NCBI RefSeq assembly: GCF_000622225.1 | Contig: NZ_JHWD01000001.1 | Coordinates: 1-64,000, forward strand | DNA: 64,000 nucleotides | Direction of reading: 5' to 3' | Source of the DNA: Roseomonas mucosa ATCC BAA-692 | GTDB lineage: Bacteria > Pseudomonadota > Alphaproteobacteria > Acetobacterales > Acetobacteraceae | Shown: positions 62,438 to 64,000 of the stretch, piece after piece | Numbering within the stretch: the stretch's first letter is position 1 | How the letters are laid out: each line of letters begins with the position of its first letter | Notes under the pieces: generated by a model | Seen by the model: the letters and a program-made list of their open reading frames with translations, nothing else | What the model was told of the DNA's origin: nothing | The model's database searches: none | Translations under genes and position numbers: made by a program

Positions 62438-62884
62438 GTGCCGAATGCAGAGGTGACCCAAGACCGCATCGCCGTCGCCACCGACTATTTCCGGAAAATC
62501 GACAGTGGCGATCCCACCATCCTCGACATTCTGACTGACGATGTCGTGACGTACTTCCCGAAGTTCGGAGTTGGATATGGCAAAGCCGAATTCATGGAAG
62601 TCGCCAAGGGTCTGTTGGGGTCGCTTCAGCGGATCGAGCACGATTTCGATCGCATGACCTTCCACGTAGCCGGCGACCACGTGATTGTGGAAGGCTTTGA
62701 AGGTGGCGTTATGGCTGACGGCACGGCGTGGCCGGTTGAAGGCCGGTCCGAAGGCCGTTTCGCCAACGTATTCGAGTTCGACGGCGCGCTTATCAAGCGT
62801 GTTTTCATCTACGTGGACCCGGACTTCGCTAGCGCTAATGACGCGGGGTTTCTTTGGGGCCGCAACGTCAGACTGACGCGATGA
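62438..62884 (+). CDS. SnoaL/NTF2-like protein
   Basis: The GTG start with GGAG upstream gives 148 residues with the NTF2-like cone fold (YFRKIDSGDPTILDILTDDVV, HVIVEGFEGGVMADG, NVFEFDGALIKRVFIYVDPDF). Such proteins are enzymes or binders of small molecules; no catalytic set is clear. The 160-base gap upstream shows nothing definite. Confidence 0.8.
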   Translation: MPNAEVTQDRIAVATDYFRKIDSGDPTILDILTDDVVTYFPKFGVGYGKAEFMEVAKGLLGSLQRIEHDFDRMTFHVAGDHVIVEGFEGGVMADGTAWPVEGRSEGRFANVFEFDGALIKRVFIYVDPDFASANDAGFLWGRNVRLTR

Positions 62885-62946
62885 CCCCAATCGCATGGCG
62901 CAGCACTCACGTTCGCAGGGCGAAGGCCGATTGGCGGTGATGCAGA

Positions 62947-63213
62947 ATGGACCATCCAGAATTCGATACGGCTTTCGAGCGTCTGCCTGAGGGGTATAGC
63001 GAAGGCGCTTACGAAGGCAGGCGTTTCGGCGTGACGGTTCGTCGGTCGGAGGATGGACGGAGGAACAGCCTTTTTGCTCGAGAACTAGCCGGGAACGACA
63101 TCGTCAGCTTCAATCTGTATCGCGTTGCTTCGGGCAGTGCGTCGCTGAAGCCGTGCGAGATGTCCTCGGAGAAGGTTATCGCTTTCGTATTGGGCTATCA
63201 GCCGAATGCCTGA
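62947..63213 (+). CDS. Small hypothetical protein
   Basis: The 88-residue protein (GAYEGRRFGVTVRRSEDGRRNSLFARELAG, in parts; VSFNLYR) resembles small proteins next to stress genes, but no family is recognised. The ATG has GGCGGTGATGCAG upstream, a weak site. Confidence 0.55.
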   Translation: MDHPEFDTAFERLPEGYSEGAYEGRRFGVTVRRSEDGRRNSLFARELAGNDIVSFNLYRVASGSASLKPCEMSSEKVIAFVLGYQPNA

Positions 63214-63282
63214 TGAGCATGTGGGGTTCGCTGCCTTCCCATTTTCCCGTGCCGCTCCAAGCGCCCCTTCTGGTCGCCAGAA

Positions 63283-63308
63283 CTATCGAAACTATAGACA
63301 CAGGCCAT
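63283..63308 (+). promoter_or_regulatory. OxyR-like box ahead of dps
   Basis: CTAT-N7-ATAG-N7-CCAT differs from the ATAG-N7-CTAT repeat expected for OxyR by one base in the last unit. It shares CTATCGAAACTATA with the boxes at 44861 and 53598. It begins 124 bases before the dps start codon. Confidence 0.6.
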
Positions 63309-63406
63309 TGGACTTCGATCTGAGGTAAATTCATCTTCTATACCTCAGCGTTCCAGAGAATCGGCGCTGATCTTTTGCGCAAGCCTTCATCGAGGAAGTT
63401 CACGCG

Positions 63407-63901
63407 ATGACAAACTCCAGTGCTGCAACCGTGCCTTCACCATCTGACCTCGACGAGAACGCGACCATGACGGTCGCGGATGCGTTGAAGATCATTTTGG
63501 CGAACAGCTATGCGGTCTACCTCAAGACCAAGAACTTTCACTGGCATGTCTCGGGCCCGTACTTCAGGGACTACCATCTCCTTCTCGATGAGCAAGCTGC
63601 GGAAATCCTCGCAGCGACCGATGCGATGGCGGAGCGCGCCCGGAAGACCGGAAATACGACCATACGATCGATCGGCGATATCGCCAGCCACCAGACGATC
63701 AAGGACAACGACGCTGAGTTCGTCACGCCGCAGGACATGCTGGCGGAGCTGCGCGCCGATAATCTTCACATGGTCGAGTCGCTGCGCCGCGCAAAGGAAG
63801 TCGCCGACGAGGCGAAGGACAACGCGACCTCCGGCCTGATCGATACCTGGACCGACGAAGCGGAACGCCGAGCGTGGTTCCTTTTCGAAGTCAGCCGATA
63901 G
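63407..63901 (+). CDS. dps: Dps-family DNA-protecting ferritin
   Basis: The 164-residue protein has the ferroxidase motifs KTKNFHWHVSGPYFRDYHLLLDEQ (seen as KNFHWHV and FRDYHLLLDEQ) and TWTDEAERRAWFL. It stores iron and shields DNA from peroxide. An OxyR-like box lies in the promoter region, as for E. coli dps. Confidence 0.95.
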   Translation: MTNSSAATVPSPSDLDENATMTVADALKIILANSYAVYLKTKNFHWHVSGPYFRDYHLLLDEQAAEILAATDAMAERARKTGNTTIRSIGDIASHQTIKDNDAEFVTPQDMLAELRADNLHMVESLRRAKEVADEAKDNATSGLIDTWTDEAERRAWFLFEVSR

Positions 63902-63930
63902 GTCTGCTGCTCAACGGATCGGATCGTTTC

Positions 63931-64000
63931 ATGGCGCCTAACGATGTGCAGACCCAGTTCCTTCAGACAGAGGGCGGTAGGATAGCCTTCGACGATACGG
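63931..64000 (+). CDS. Alpha/beta hydrolase, 5' part (partial)
   Basis: From ATG 63931 the frame is open to the window edge. The first 23 codons read as the usual start of an alpha/beta hydrolase (FLQTEGGRIAFDDT). The active-site motif lies beyond the window. Confidence 0.55.
   Translation, partial: MAPNDVQTQFLQTEGGRIAFDDT

Noticed and set aside
1..64000. Integrase, att repeats, tRNA genes, CRISPR arrays, insertion sequences, luxI/traR quorum genes
   Set aside because: None could be supported from the sequence. Their absence from this window does not exclude them from the rest of the element.

Overview
The window comes from a high-GC alphaproteobacterium. Sphingomonadales, Caulobacterales or Rhizobiales all fit, and the sequence does not decide between them. 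About 1-33.7 kb is the backbone of a conjugative element, and about 33.7-64 kb is a cargo of redox, stress and metabolic genes. No integrase, att site, tRNA or CRISPR array was seen, so whether the element is an ICE or a plasmid is open. The excision-control module argues for an ICE; the repA/iteron/parA block also fits a plasmid or a replicating ICE.

Backbone: 1-10.6 kb holds an ArdC-like fragment, a ParB-like protein, a 1440-residue methyltransferase/helicase fusion, a Toprim protein and a DUF2493 protein. From 10.6 to 13.1 kb there are small genes of unknown role. From 13.15 to 15.1 kb lies a compact switch resembling the one controlling excision of the Mesorhizobium symbiosis ICE: an XRE repressor with two palindromic operators, a QseM-like antiactivator, an FseA-like activator split by exactly one extra base at a likely programmed +1 frameshift site, and an RdfS-like excisionase. 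Next come repA, three iterons, parA with a ribbon-helix-helix partner, DUF2840, traF, DUF736, a lytic transglycosylase, a probable oriT region, the relaxase, TraG and a complete trbBCDEJKLFGI set closed by a DUF2274 gene (33710).

Cargo: it begins abruptly where the DUF2274 stop overlaps the stop of a convergent LysR gene. It holds three MarR regulators, YedE-like and RclC-like (DUF417) membrane proteins, gap, rpiA, a ZIP transporter, two msrA, msrB, a hydrolase-OsmC fusion, a LysR with a cysteine at the OxyR position, GST, CorA, AzlCD, a redoxin/DM13/MFS operon, nadE, a molybdenum sulfite-oxidase-like enzyme with a flavin reductase, two MDR-type reductases, a thiolase, an HWE sensor kinase with response regulator, glutaredoxin and Dps. 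Two repeated DNA motifs tie these together: a 15-bp palindrome (TATGCGT-n-ACGCATA class) at seven places between 34.7 and 43.9 kb, beside all three marR genes, and an OxyR-like box ahead of msrBA, the sulfite-oxidase-like gene and dps. The most economical reading is a mobile island for resistance to oxidants, possibly reactive chlorine, under its own regulators.
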